Made by a program: the position numbers and the translations under genes. Source: Fragilariopsis cylindrus CCMP1102 (taxonomy: Eukaryota; Bacillariophyta; Bacillariophyceae; Bacillariales; Bacillariaceae). From it: a stretch of 64,000 nt of DNA. How positions within the stretch are numbered: position 1 is the stretch's first letter; each line of letters starts with the position of its first letter. The notes beneath the pieces were generated by a model. That model was not told where the DNA came from, did no database searches, and saw nothing but the letters and a program-made list of their open reading frames with translations. Positions 31,390 through 41,656 of the stretch are shown one piece after another. The stretch is taken from positions 1 to 64,000 of the forward strand of contig FMBT01000313.1 of assembly GCA_900095095.1 (NCBI GenBank). Direction: 5' to 3'.

Positions 31390-32588
31390 ATGTCACTCGC
31401 TCAAGCTATGGCTACTACTTTCGGCACCTATTGTGTTGCTGATTTTTTGTCGAATTTTCTTCAGGTGAGTTTTGCTTTTTTTGGGGGGGAATTACAGTAC
31501 TTTTTTTTTGTTGATTCTTAGTAGTGTATTGTATTGTATTGTATTGTAGTGTGACATATGACTAATTCCTGAGCATATGATTCTGTATTCTATGCAGTTG
31601 AAAAGTCATTCAGTCGTTTATATGATCAATCGCTTCATTCTATCTTAACAGCTCGTCCCGACGCATAAATAGTAGATTCATTCATTCCTGTTCTCACGCA
31701 TCGCAATTAAAACAACACATATCACAAAACAAAACAGAACAACGCTAACACTTATATTAATGTATGATATTTATATTATGCTGCATTTATACGGTTAGCA
31801 TCCGACACAAAAAATGGATTATGGATTGACGATCAATAAATTATTGGGAAGGACGAATGATGTTACTAGTGGTAGTGAAAACTTTTGGGGAACAAGAACA
31901 GAACATATTTTGGGTGTTGCTGGATGTTTAGCAATCACCGATCATACAAGTCAAAGTCTATTTAAAAGTATCTATAAAAAAGAATTATGTTTTGCAAAAT
32001 CACCAACAGCATTTGTAGCACATACATTTTTCTTTATATTTACTGGTGTGACAATCTATGTTGCGGGTGATGCCTACTTCAGTCCTCTCCATCCAGAGGA
32101 GAAACGATTTCAAGAATTTAAAGACGGCACGTATGCAAGTTATGTTGGTAGTAATACTGCATGGTTTGAACCATTCGTAGTAAGTTAATATATATTTTGT
32201 TTCTTTCTTGAAATAATTGACTTACATAACAAGACGGAAAATCTCGAGTCATACTGTACTATCATCCGTCCATGATGCTGCAACATGCTATAACTCGTCG
32301 TATTTGTTTCATTCATCTCATATATACTCCCCACCCCGTTTGTTTCAACTTTAATCTAAAATTCGATCACAAAAGCCTGTGGTTGTTGCAAAATTTGCTG
32401 GACCAGTGGCAGGTGCGTCATGGTTAGGTTCCTCATTATTACCAGCAACATTAGCCTATGCTACCGTAAAGGGTGTGGGATGGAATGATTGGGGTAATTT
32501 TGGTTTAAATGAAACAGAATTGAAAATGAATGGTTTATATGAAGAAAAGAAAATTGTCAAAAATCAACCCTCTGTAATTCTGGGTTAA
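31390..32588 (+). CDS. Conserved-looking multi-pass membrane protein, three exons (222 aa)
   Basis: Exons are 31390-31464 (25 codons, donor GTGAGT), 31799-32179 (acceptor GGTTAG, donor GTAAGT) and 32376-32588 (acceptor CAAAAG), all in phase 0. Junctions read NFLQ-HPTQKMDYG and EPFV-PVVVAKFAG. Three or four hydrophobic segments are visible: the N-terminal MATTFGTYCVADFL, HILGVAGCLAI, AFVAHTFFFIFTGVTIYVAG, and VVVAKFAGPVAGASWLGSSLLPATLAYA. The tail is charged. I do not recognise a named family, so no function is given. The first exon is too short to be found as an independent frame, but phase and signals agree at both junctions. Confidence 0.75.
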
Positions 32589-33328
32589 ATGAAACAGAAA
32601 TGGAAATGAATGAATAGGTTTATATGAGAAGAAATAAAATAGTAAAAAAATGAAGAGGATTAATTTATAATCATAAAGACAATCAATAGTAACAGTTAAA
32701 GAATACTACAGTACAACCGACCCACACTCGCGCAACAAAATCATGAAGGATTACAGTCGCTATAATGATAGTACTGTAACTTAAAGGAATATACCCAATA
32801 TACCATATACCATACTGTAGTAGTTAAAAAGAAAGAGTGCCATCCTGAACTGTAAATAGATACAATGCAAAATCATAAATAATAATAGTAATAGTAATTC
32901 TATAGTGTACATTTTTCTTTCTTCTTCTATACTATAATATATTACAGTAACAGAAATACAACCCACTGATGGCGCAATATACAGCACAGCTATTTAACGA
33001 AAGTTTGAAGGAAAAACTCGTACTGTTACCGTACCGTACTGTACCATAATGCAATGACAATGACAGCATGACTAATGACAATTGGATAAACGCTTCTTTC
33101 TACACAAGGATGTTATTTATTTATCTCTATCTTTTTTTCTTTTTTTTTCTTTCTTTTTTTTCGTGTGGTTATTTCAAAATTTCTTCTACTGCAGGATCAC
33201 ACCATAGCTCAGCACAGCACAACGAAGCAATTGAATTGAATTTTGTTGTGTTGTTAGTCAGGTATTTTTTTATTCGTATTTGTATTCAATATTTGTATTT
33301 GTATTTGTATTTGTTTTTGTATTCATAT
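32589..33328. other. Convergent intergenic region with one copy of a ~245-bp repeat
   Basis: 3' flanks of two convergent genes. 32994-33240 is the first copy of a dispersed duplicate whose second copy is at 35155-35400. Confidence 0.6.
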
Positions 33329-35405
33329 TTAATTAATATTATCTTGATACTGCATCCACATATCATATATCATTTGATCAGTTGTTGTTGGTTTGCGTTG
33401 ATATACACATAAAGTATCAGTAGTAGTGTCAATCTGATCTAAAATAGAATTTAGTAGTTTATAATGACTACGTCCTTTGTAGCCTTTTGCTGTCTTTGTT
33501 GAATTTTGGACCAAACAATCATGTAATAACATTATTGGACCAGCATAATGTGTAGTAGTACTTGAAAGACTACTACTACGACTACTACTTGAGGTTAATA
33601 ATGCACTTGAAGGTGAACTTGAACTTGACATTCCACTTGATGCAGCATGTAGTAAACTAATTAACACACATGGCAATCTATACCGGCCATCAATCATATA
33701 TACATCAAATGGTTTATTTTTTTCGGATAGTAATGATGATACCTGATAATTAAATTTATTTTTTAGTAATTTTTTATTTGTTGGATGCCCCCAATCTTGT
33801 GTTGGACCAATATCTGCAAAGTAGAAACGAAAATAATCGGGTGCTAATGTTCTTGCCTGAGACACATAGTGTGGATCAGAATCCACACCGGAATATCTTG
33901 GTACACCAACATAGGCAGCAATTGATGTTGATTCACCTAATCCATATTCAAATATAGAATTTGCTGTACCATAAATTTTACCTAATGCTATACGATCATT
34001 ATCTGATAATCCACCAGCTGTTGTAAGCTTCATTGCTTTCCATTCCTTAACATCTGTTGGAAATTCTTTTCTTTTATCTGTATCAGTATTGGTTGTTGAC
34101 GATGTTGCAATTTCAAATAGATGTTGTGCTGCCTCATCAAATAATGACGATGATGATGATGATGATGATGTTGAAAATGATGATGTCACAACATTGTCGT
34201 CGTCGATTGTTGCACTTGTACAGCTCGATGATAATAACAATTTAAAGTTTGTAAGTAATAAAAAAGATATATTACATACCAGTAATAACTTATTGAATGG
34301 TGATATGTGACAGGTATTACTACTATTACTATTGTTGTTGCTTTTGCTTTTGTCGCCACTAGGAGAAAGTTCCGGCATCATCAATAGAATGATGTATGGT
34401 CTTTTATTATATTTGCTTGCGTAGTTTGATACAGTACGGCCGTATGTAAGATTGTATTTCAAGCCACAAATGTAGTTAGCTAACCGTTTTGTCGTTGCTG
34501 TTGTCGTTGCTGTTGTCGTTGCCGTTGTCGTTGTTTGTTGATTGTTAATCGTTGTTGTGGTTTTTTGAAATCTATATTATAAGACAGGAGAAATTGTATT
34601 AACTGGATTGATTCTATTCGATTCTATTCTATTCTGTTCGATCCGACTTCTTGTTATGCTAAAATGTTTCACCGATTTGATTTACTTTACAAGTGAATGC
34701 AACTAATGTCGTAATAAATACGTACAAGAATAATAAACAAAACACAGAGAGGATTGATAATAGTTGTGATCTATCAAAAATCATTCATCGCTCCAGCGAA
34801 AGGCAAGGAACAAACTGTTTCAACTTACTACGTACCAGTATAATATAACAGCGGGCCGTGCATATAACATAGGGAACATCTCCTTTCCTTGAGTGGATGG
34901 CTATGGTGCGCCTTTCATATATCCAACGGTAATTTGCTCTATCTTTTATACGGTAGAGAGAATTATTACTTAACTGAATCAACAGAAAGAACGGCATTTT
35001 TGGTCTAAAAACAAGAATAAAAGCGAAACGCGATCAAAGCGCTAAAAACAAGAGAGAACAGTGGATCACACCTCTTAAAACGGTCAGTTGTGTTGGATGA
35101 GATTCGATTGATTCATTCATTCGATGCTTCGTTTGGGGGGTAGTCGCTGAGACGTTAACGAAAGTTTGAAAGAAAAAATCTCGTGCCGTACTGTACTATA
35201 CTATAATGCAACGACAATATGACAATTATAATATATAGGATAGGACCTAGACGCTTCTTTCTATACTATGATGTTATTTATTTATTTCTATCTTATTTTT
35301 TTCTTTCGTGTGGTTATTTCAAAATTTCTTCTTATCACAACACATCAGATTACATCACACCACATCAGATCACAAAGAAGCAATTGAAATGCAATGCAAT
35401 GCAAT
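32994..35405. repeat. ~245-bp dispersed duplicate (copies 32994-33240 and 35155-35405)
   Basis: Shared blocks in the same order are TTAACGAAAGTTTGAA, CGTACTGTAC-type, ATAATGCAA, ACGCTTCTTTCTA, GATGTTATTTATTTAT, TCGTGTGGTTATTTCAAAA and GAAGCAATTGAA. Each copy lies just 3' of a minus-strand gene (ending at 33329 and 35620). It does not encode protein. Confidence 0.8.
33329..34381 (-). CDS. SAM-methyltransferase-like signal-anchored protein (350 aa)
   Basis: The upstream in-frame codon is TTG; the first ATG is at 34381. A hydrophobic segment (about residues 31-50) would act as a signal anchor. A Ser-rich linker is followed by a Rossmann-like methyltransferase pattern: IFEYGLGESTSIAAYVG (about 143-159, motif I E/D-x-G-x-G), YSGVDSDPHYV with acidic D167 ending strand 2, RFYFADIG, KPFDVYMIDGRYRLPC (motif IV) and GPIMLLHD. 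The family, common in algae and some bacteria, is poorly characterised and its acceptor is unknown. Topology suggests the catalytic domain faces the secretory lumen. Confidence is good for the fold and low for the reaction. Confidence 0.68.
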   Translation of the reverse strand: MMPELSPSGDKSKSNNNSNSSNTCHISPFNKLLLVCNISFLLLTNFKLLLSSSCTSATIDDDNVVTSSFSTSSSSSSSSLFDEAAQHLFEIATSSTTNTDTDKRKEFPTDVKEWKAMKLTTAGGLSDNDRIALGKIYGTANSIFEYGLGESTSIAAYVGVPRYSGVDSDPHYVSQARTLAPDYFRFYFADIGPTQDWGHPTNKKLLKNKFNYQVSSLLSEKNKPFDVYMIDGRYRLPCVLISLLHAASSGMSSSSSPSSALLTSSSSRSSSLSSTTTHYAGPIMLLHDCLVQNSTKTAKGYKGRSHYKLLNSILDQIDTTTDTLCVYQRKPTTTDQMIYDMWMQYQDNIN

Positions 35406-35619
35406 TCAATTCATCTGTATCGTAATTTTTCATCTACAGTATTGCATTGCGTTGCATTGCATTGCATTGCATTGAGTTTTGGTGTTGGTGATAATACGTG
35501 ATAATACGGGGTGGTGGTGGATAGTAGTGGACGTCTTTGTTGTAGAGGAAGTGGATGATAATGGCAATACGATTTCGTTGATGATTTCGTTGATGTCAAT
35601 GTCAACGATGTTAATATAT
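34382..35619. other. Intergenic region
   Basis: It holds GTCGTTGCTGTT hexamer-type repeats (34491-34535), a GATTCTATTC pentamer-type run (34604-34642), the second copy of the dispersed ~245-bp repeat, and complementary ATGCA arrays (35388-35411 and 35440-35474). I see no gene. Confidence 0.6.
35388..35474. repeat. Complementary pentanucleotide arrays (ATGCA)n / (TGCAT)n
   Basis: AATGCAATGCAATGCAATTC is followed about 30 bp later by ATTGCATTGCGTTGCATTGC and further units. The arrays can pair as a hairpin. Confidence 0.85.
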
Positions 35620-37656
35620 TCAGTATTTTAATAAGTGGTGAATAGATTGTGGTGGAGGAGGAGGTAATGGTGGTGGTGGTGGTGGAGGAACACGTTGTCG
35701 TGCTTGTTGTTGTTTTATTGGTGGTGGTGGTGGTATAGGTGATGTTGTTGCTGATCTTGATGTTGTATGTACTACTTGTACTTGCGTATTATGATTATTA
35801 TTTGTAGTAGTACTATTAAAAGCATGTGCTGGTGGTGATACTATTACTTTATTATTATTATTACGTTTGTTACCATTTGAATTTGTAATTGTTTTATTAG
35901 TATTAGTATTTTTAATATGTTTTCCATATGTAAAAATCATGAAACTAATAAAAGATATTGTTATACCAATCATGGATTGGATTGTTATTGGTATCTGAAA
36001 GATGATACTAGTAGATAGAATAGCAAATATACGTCTAGTACAATTTAATGCGGCATGATGGATCACCGAAATTCTGGTTAATAAATAAGTTGAGGCTAAA
36101 TTATATGCAGAAAATGATAAACCATTTAGTATCGACCAACTAACAAATTTAAATATTACGATTATAAATTGTTTCGTCGTTAATGTATATAGTAAAGATA
36201 TTATATGATGAAATATATCATATCCATTTAGAAGGAAACATGGTATAATTAATATACAGACACCAATTTGTTGCATCCGGAATTGTAAATTTAAATCATC
36301 TATACTAATATTTGATTGAATTTTAGACGACGAATCATTACTATTATTTCCATTCGATACCATTAATGATTTTGTATTATTATTATTAGTAGTATCGTCT
36401 TGTTTTCTTTTCGATTCGACGGATCGACGAAATAATTTTTGATATAAACCACGTAATGAAAAACATAAATTGGAGGATACTACGATGCAGGTTGCATATA
36501 GTAAGGATGGATTGGAGGACAAATCATCTTCGAAGGTCGATACAGATACTACCATTGATGCAGTATGATTCGTACCTTGACAACTAATTAAGACACCAGA
36601 TATGATACCACAAATACCGAGTATTTCTAATAAAGTTAATTTTTCAATTCCCCAACATACTGCAAAGATTGCTGAGGAGATCGGTTCAGCTGCTTTTAAT
36701 GTTTCGACATACGTGGGACTAGCTATACCAAATGCCATATTAGTGGTTAAAAAACCAAAACAAAAATATCCTCCTGTACAGATTAATTTATTTAATATAG
36801 TAAAATCTTGAAAATTACTATTCACGTTATTACTAACCTTTTTTGAATTACCATTATTTGTATTAGTATTATTACTTTCTTGATCAATAATATCGTTAAC
36901 GTTAACGTTATTAGTAGTATTAGTACTAGTACATTGAAATGACTCTAATAATAGTTGAATTGGTATTACACCATTGGTTAATTTTAATAAACGTATTTTA
37001 ATTGCTAATCGTAAAAATGTCGAACCTAATAATAATTGTTGGAATGTTAAATATAATGGTGATAACCCACCCACATGTTGTTCATAATAATAATTATTGG
37101 TATACGAATTTTCGTCGGTATCTTGATCTTGATCATGATCTTGTTCATGATCGACGTAGGGTGTTAATAATACTTTACTGGAGGATATACTCACAACACC
37201 TAATGAATACCATAATAGTACAGCAATAATTAATGGTACTAACGATGAATTCGAATTAGAACTGGATGCACTGGAATAAGAACTGGAGGATGAATTTGAA
37301 TTATTATTTGAATTCTTAGAATTATTATTTGAATTCGTATAATTATTTTTCGTATTGCCCACGGAATAATCACTATTACTATCACTACTATTCTTACGTC
37401 GTCGAATTGTTTTAAATGATGTTAGACTATTGTTGTTATTATTATTATTATTATTCTTATTATTATGACGACGACGACGTCTTGTGCTTTTATCTGGTAC
37501 TGCAAATTTTGATACCACGACTTCTACTACTGCTCCTTCTACTTGTACTTGTACTCCAGTTCCACCGTTTTTGTTACCATTACTGTTACCGTTACGACCG
37601 TCATCACCATTACCATTATAGGAGTCATTATAAGAGTCATTCTTACTGTTCAACAT
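35620..37656 (-). CDS. Triose-phosphate/nucleotide-sugar transporter-like protein, TPT family (678 aa)
   Basis: ATG start. After about 130 low-complexity residues (Asn, Ser, Lys), the ten-helix DMT/TPT core begins: LVPLIIAVLLWYSLGVVSISSSKVLL, LSPLYLTFQQLLLGSTFLRL, then GGYFCFGFLTTNMAFGIASPTYVETLKAAEPISSAIFAV. ETLKAAEP is the family signature (K-A-x-E-P). KLTLLEILGICGIISGVLIS, LLYATCIVVSSNLCFSLRGLYQKLF and SFSAYNLASTYLLTRISVIHHAALNCTRRIFAI follow; the last helix ends IFTYG. Asn-rich loops are inserted between helices. A Pro-rich tail (PPPPPP) closes the protein. Members exchange phosphorylated C3-C6 sugars or nucleotide sugars across plastid or Golgi membranes. No plastid presequence is visible, which favours an endomembrane location. 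Confidence 0.85.
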   Translation of the reverse strand: MLNSKNDSYNDSYNGNGDDGRNGNSNGNKNGGTGVQVQVEGAVVEVVVSKFAVPDKSTRRRRRHNNKNNNNNNNNNSLTSFKTIRRRKNSSDSNSDYSVGNTKNNYTNSNNNSKNSNNNSNSSSSSYSSASSSNSNSSLVPLIIAVLLWYSLGVVSISSSKVLLTPYVDHEQDHDQDQDTDENSYTNNYYYEQHVGGLSPLYLTFQQLLLGSTFLRLAIKIRLLKLTNGVIPIQLLLESFQCTSTNTTNNVNVNDIIDQESNNTNTNNGNSKKVSNNVNSNFQDFTILNKLICTGGYFCFGFLTTNMAFGIASPTYVETLKAAEPISSAIFAVCWGIEKLTLLEILGICGIISGVLISCQGTNHTASMVVSVSTFEDDLSSNPSLLYATCIVVSSNLCFSLRGLYQKLFRRSVESKRKQDDTTNNNNTKSLMVSNGNNSNDSSSKIQSNISIDDLNLQFRMQQIGVCILIIPCFLLNGYDIFHHIISLLYTLTTKQFIIVIFKFVSWSILNGLSFSAYNLASTYLLTRISVIHHAALNCTRRIFAILSTSIIFQIPITIQSMIGITISFISFMIFTYGKHIKNTNTNKTITNSNGNKRNNNNKVIVSPPAHAFNSTTTNNNHNTQVQVVHTTSRSATTSPIPPPPPIKQQQARQRVPPPPPPPLPPPPPQSIHHLLKY

Positions 37657-39410
37657 TATTGTTGGTGCAGTTGTAGTTGTTGTCGTCGTTATAGAAAGAC
37701 CTAAAGCTATAATAATAATGATATAATTATTAGTGAAATAGAGAATGAATGAGTGAATCGAATCTAGAATCTAGAATCTAGAATCATAATATTCTCTTAT
37801 GGTTGTGTTGGTTTCTTGTCGTTGTCAGTTTGTTTGTTTGTTTTTATTATTGCGCCTTTTTTTCGATTGGCCATTTCATTTTTATTATTTATTATTTGTT
37901 CTCATTTTTTTTTTTCAAATATCTTAATTATTGCATTCTTCGATTTCGAAGGACTTGTCAGTCTCCAGTCAGCATCTACTATACTGTACTGCGTTTGAAA
38001 TGACCTCTTAGTAGATAAAACACTAAATCAGCTCCAAGGTTTAAATCAGTTACATATAATATCTATGTGTATGTATAGGCCACAGAAGTTATATCCATAA
38101 TGATTTTTTTTAACTTGCATATTTGAGATTCTTTCTTTTTTCCAAATTGAAGCATTTTTTGAATAATCTAGTACAAACTTTGTGTAGGGGTTAGGTAGTT
38201 ATTGTGCATGAAATTTCATTTATCATGCGGTTTTTTTCATTTCTGTCCACAACGGACAAAAAGAAGAATCAATTGACAATGGCATAGTATCTCCTCCAAG
38301 GTCTACTCAAAATTTTTTGAGGGTCATGCCAGCCAATGCTAATGGGAAGAGAAATGGTGCTCAAAACAAATGAAATGGAGAATAGTTCCATTTTTTCAAT
38401 ATGCCTACAACCAAAACTGGACATTGTAAAGACTTCAAAACTCCGACATCTTGACCTATGCCATCCAGTACTACAACATGAACACAAACTAAATCCCTTC
38501 TGTAGTGGATATGGCAAAGCAATTAATAATAATATAGATATCTAGTTTAAATCCTTCCAAAATTCTCAGCCCTTGGCTTGGTATACCGTTCTTACGAAGG
38601 CGCAGCACTGCCGTAGCAGCTATACCACTACTATCTCCAATGAGACAGTACCTATAACTAATTTGAGGGTATCCCGTTAGAGATATCCTTGCTCCCAAGG
38701 AGCACATTTTCCTTTAGGTAGGACTTTACTGCACAGAGCAGTTGAATGAAATATGAATTCAAGTAGATAGAACTACTTAATTTCTAGTCCCACCACCTGT
38801 CATAGAGAGATATCAAACACCTAATCTGTATGTCTATTTGAGTCATTCATGCTCAATAGGGTGGGCTGTACCAGCAACATACAAAGCCTAATCCATAAGG
38901 TCACAGGTAACCAGGTAATAAACAACTTATCGAATCAATAAAGAAACGGTTGTAAATTCTGAGTGGGGGGCATTGTTGTGAATGATGATACTCTATAGTG
39001 TTGAATAAAACCGGTGGACTTGGCAAAAGTACGTATGTCAGTCCCTTAAAAACCATTTAAACACCTCCACGTGGAAAATTCTTGACTCAACCATCATCTA
39101 ATCTTGGCACCAGCCTTACTTAACAGGTGTCAACTCACACACCATAATTAACTTTGAAGAAAATTCTTCCCACTTCAAAATGTACAGAGTGACGCACCTT
39201 TGGTATTGATATTTTGATATGCCCCTTATTATACTTATGCTGAGGACATTCCTCACGCCCTCTAATTAGAGAGAAAACACAGCTAAGGCATGCTCTGTAT
39301 ATATATATAATAAAGGGCGTACAAAATACCAAAAAAGATGTGAAACAAGCAAACTTCCATCCCATGGTCAACAGCTTGACCCGACCTCCCTTTGCATTCT
39401 CTGCTAAGCT
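37657..39410. other. Gene-poor region
   Basis: A GAATCTA heptamer run lies near 37757-37786. Short open frames on both strands between 38269 and 39467 have no recognisable domain; degraded element remnants are possible given the neighbours. Confidence 0.45.
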
Positions 39411-39690
39411 GTTTGTAATATGATTGCCACAACGGTGACGTACCCTAGATATATAGTAGCCGTCCACCCTGAAATGTCAGAACCGTACCGCACAAGAATT
39501 ATAGCAGGAAGAGACAAGATTGACTATGATGGGAATGTAACAATGCACACAGCACCAATAAAAACAATTAGGATGCATTGGAACTCTGTTATATTAACAC
39601 CAGGAGCAAAATACTGTACAGCCAATATTTTACCTGACTCTGATATTACTGGACGTTACAGTAACAAAAGAAACACAATGGAATCAATTT
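39411..39690 (+). mobile_element. Ty1/copia-type reverse-transcriptase fragment (fossil)
   Basis: The translated stretch resembles the segment just before the catalytic region of diatom copia-type (CoDi) reverse transcriptases (RTRIIAGRDKIDYDGNV...HWNSVILTPGAKY). It is a short isolated fragment without visible LTRs and is old and non-functional. Confidence 0.7.
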
Positions 39691-40038
39691 TAATATCATT
39701 TTATCAAAATATTTTGACTTTTTTCATATTTCAAATTTGATGAAAAAGTCCCCCCCGTGACTTTTTTTAAACTATTGTAGGGCTCGTGAGTCACTAAAGG
39801 ATACAGTAAGTCACTCAAGGGTATTGGCTGGCGCGATAGAAAGTTCTTCCAATCGCGTAGATCTCATGTTAAAAAAATTCAAAACGAAAAATTGTTTATC
39901 AACATTTAAATTCCTTCGTTAGTTGGCCGATAGAAAGTTCTTCGAATCACGTTAATCGAGTGATAATGCTCAAAACGAAAAGTTGTTTTCAACGTGCATA
40001 CTGACCGATGCATTCTTTCTCTGTCTTTGTCTATTGTG
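39691..40038 (+). promoter_or_regulatory. Upstream region of the two-TM gene with a ~68-bp direct repeat
   Basis: CGATAGAAAGTTCTTC...CAAAACGAAAA-TTGTTT-TCAAC occurs at 39834-39903 and 39928-39993. The copies are about 94 bp apart and end shortly before the ATG at 40039. A promoter or leader role is inference. Confidence 0.6.
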
Positions 40039-41109
40039 ATGGCATATTATTGTATCACACATATCACTTTAAAATCACATAAAAGTAATAAATCATTTAA
40101 AACATCCGAATCGGAACTACTACCTACTCCCACCATGGAAACATCCGAATCGGAACGATCCGAATCGGATCTACTACCTCCTCTCAACGTTGGTATCTCC
40201 ACTAGCAATATTACTAGTCGCGGTACCACCCGACTAAGAGGACATTCCATTACAGAGTTATGTAAACAATGTCAATCCCAGATCTATCGTCATCAGCTAA
40301 CCAATGAACATTTGTCTTTTTTACAGTTCTGGTTGTTTACCGTTCCGATGGCATTCTTCGTCATGATATCCGGAATTCTATCCTTTTATAATTCGACAGA
40401 CCTAACTGCTGGTGATACAGAGGTGCACGTTGGTATCACTATCGGGTGTATCTCGGTAGTTGTGGTATTTTTCGGTACACTCCAAAGTTATTATAACTTT
40501 GATGTTCGTTCTGCAATGCATTATAACGTTGTAACGGATTTGGACAAGATGCGTGCAGAGTTACAAGTAATGCGTATTAAAATGGGCGATTGTTGCAATC
40601 GCAACAACCAGGATGGAAGTTACGTCAGCAATAGCAATATCGTGGTTACCAACACCAACCATGATGCTGTAAAAATAGAGGATGATACCGTTGTTATTAG
40701 TCAGGGTGAAAGTTTTGAATCGATCCAAGCCCGATACCAGCAATGTTTAGCCTCGTGTAAATCACCAGTTCCACTAAAGATTGAACAGGCATATCGGATG
40801 ATTGATTCGCAAATGGAATTATCGAAGAACGAAGCGGCGGATAAATACTTTGAATCTGTTGGGATGGAGGATTGGCAATTGAAATTATGGTTCGCAGCGT
40901 ATGATCGATTAACGGAACAATTTACCAGTACCCAATTATGGCCGATGCGGTTACCGGATTCGTCCACGATGGTTCATAAGGCACTGTACAAGCTCAAAAG
41001 AGTTGTTCAGAATGGTAAGAATTTTTGGGACGAGGACGTTGAGTATGATTACGAAAGTGGTACGTTGCGACCTTCCGCCGAGCGACCAATCGCGAAATTA
41101 TATCCGTAA
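40039..41109 (+). CDS. Two-TM protein, SLATT-like (356 aa)
   Basis: The open frame extends upstream only with GTG; the ATG is at 40039. The N-terminus is Ser/Glu-rich with a repeated ETSESE motif. Residues about 94-116 (FLQFWLFTVPMAFFVMISGILSF) and 130-149 (VGITIGCISVVVVFFGTLQSYY) form two TM helices. NFDVRSAMHYNVVTDLDKMRAELQ follows. This fits the two-TM plus alanine/histidine helix layout of SLATT domains, which in prokaryotes act as membrane effectors. The C-terminal 150 residues are helical and charged (CKSPVPLKIEQAYRMIDSQMEL, DKYFESVGMEDWQLKLWF) and unrecognised. The gene is intact although flanked by retroelement debris. The SLATT label is tentative. Confidence 0.7.
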   Translation: MAYYCITHITLKSHKSNKSFKTSESELLPTPTMETSESERSESDLLPPLNVGISTSNITSRGTTRLRGHSITELCKQCQSQIYRHQLTNEHLSFLQFWLFTVPMAFFVMISGILSFYNSTDLTAGDTEVHVGITIGCISVVVVFFGTLQSYYNFDVRSAMHYNVVTDLDKMRAELQVMRIKMGDCCNRNNQDGSYVSNSNIVVTNTNHDAVKIEDDTVVISQGESFESIQARYQQCLASCKSPVPLKIEQAYRMIDSQMELSKNEAADKYFESVGMEDWQLKLWFAAYDRLTEQFTSTQLWPMRLPDSSTMVHKALYKLKRVVQNGKNFWDEDVEYDYESGTLRPSAERPIAKLYP

Positions 41110-41656
41110 ACGTATTATAACCAGAAGTCACGAGTTCGAAGAAAATGAGTCCGAAGAATTGTAGACAGGCCACGGTATCACAACCACACCGCTTGTATCT
41201 TATCTTCGAAAATTGATACCATAGTAATAGATAAAAAAAAACTTATAATAAAATAATCAAATAATTAACGTAACTTTTTTAGCCTTTTTATTTAGTATAA
41301 TTAAATCGAACAATAACCATGCCATTCATGTACTAGCTAGTTTCTTGCACCGAAATATACATCCTATAGTTGAATTCAATTCTCCATAACTACGTATTAC
41401 GATACAGCACATAGCTTTTTCTTGGTACGACGCACTATTATATTCTACTAGCTAGAAAAATATTGTGTTTTTACTCACTTTGATTTTTACGGTACCAGTA
41501 TTGATATTGGAAATCAATCCTTATGAGACTACACCGTAACATTCTATTATGGTTAGTTTGTGGTGTAACATAACACCACAAACACGATCAATGATTTCGG
41601 ATATTTTTTATTGTCTTATCATCTACGACTTCATCGTTTTTTCCTTCTTACTATAA
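41110..41656. other. Intergenic region
   Basis: AT-rich 3' flank of the two-TM gene up to the end of the copia fossil. I see nothing else. Confidence 0.5.

Noticed and set aside
33068-33412. 114-codon Phe/Tyr-rich frame on +
   Set aside because: It lies in the repeated non-coding module and overlaps the 3' end of the methyltransferase-like gene.
38269-39467. Several 70-110-codon frames on both strands
   Set aside because: No recognisable domain; a transposase origin was considered but no catalytic motif could be found.
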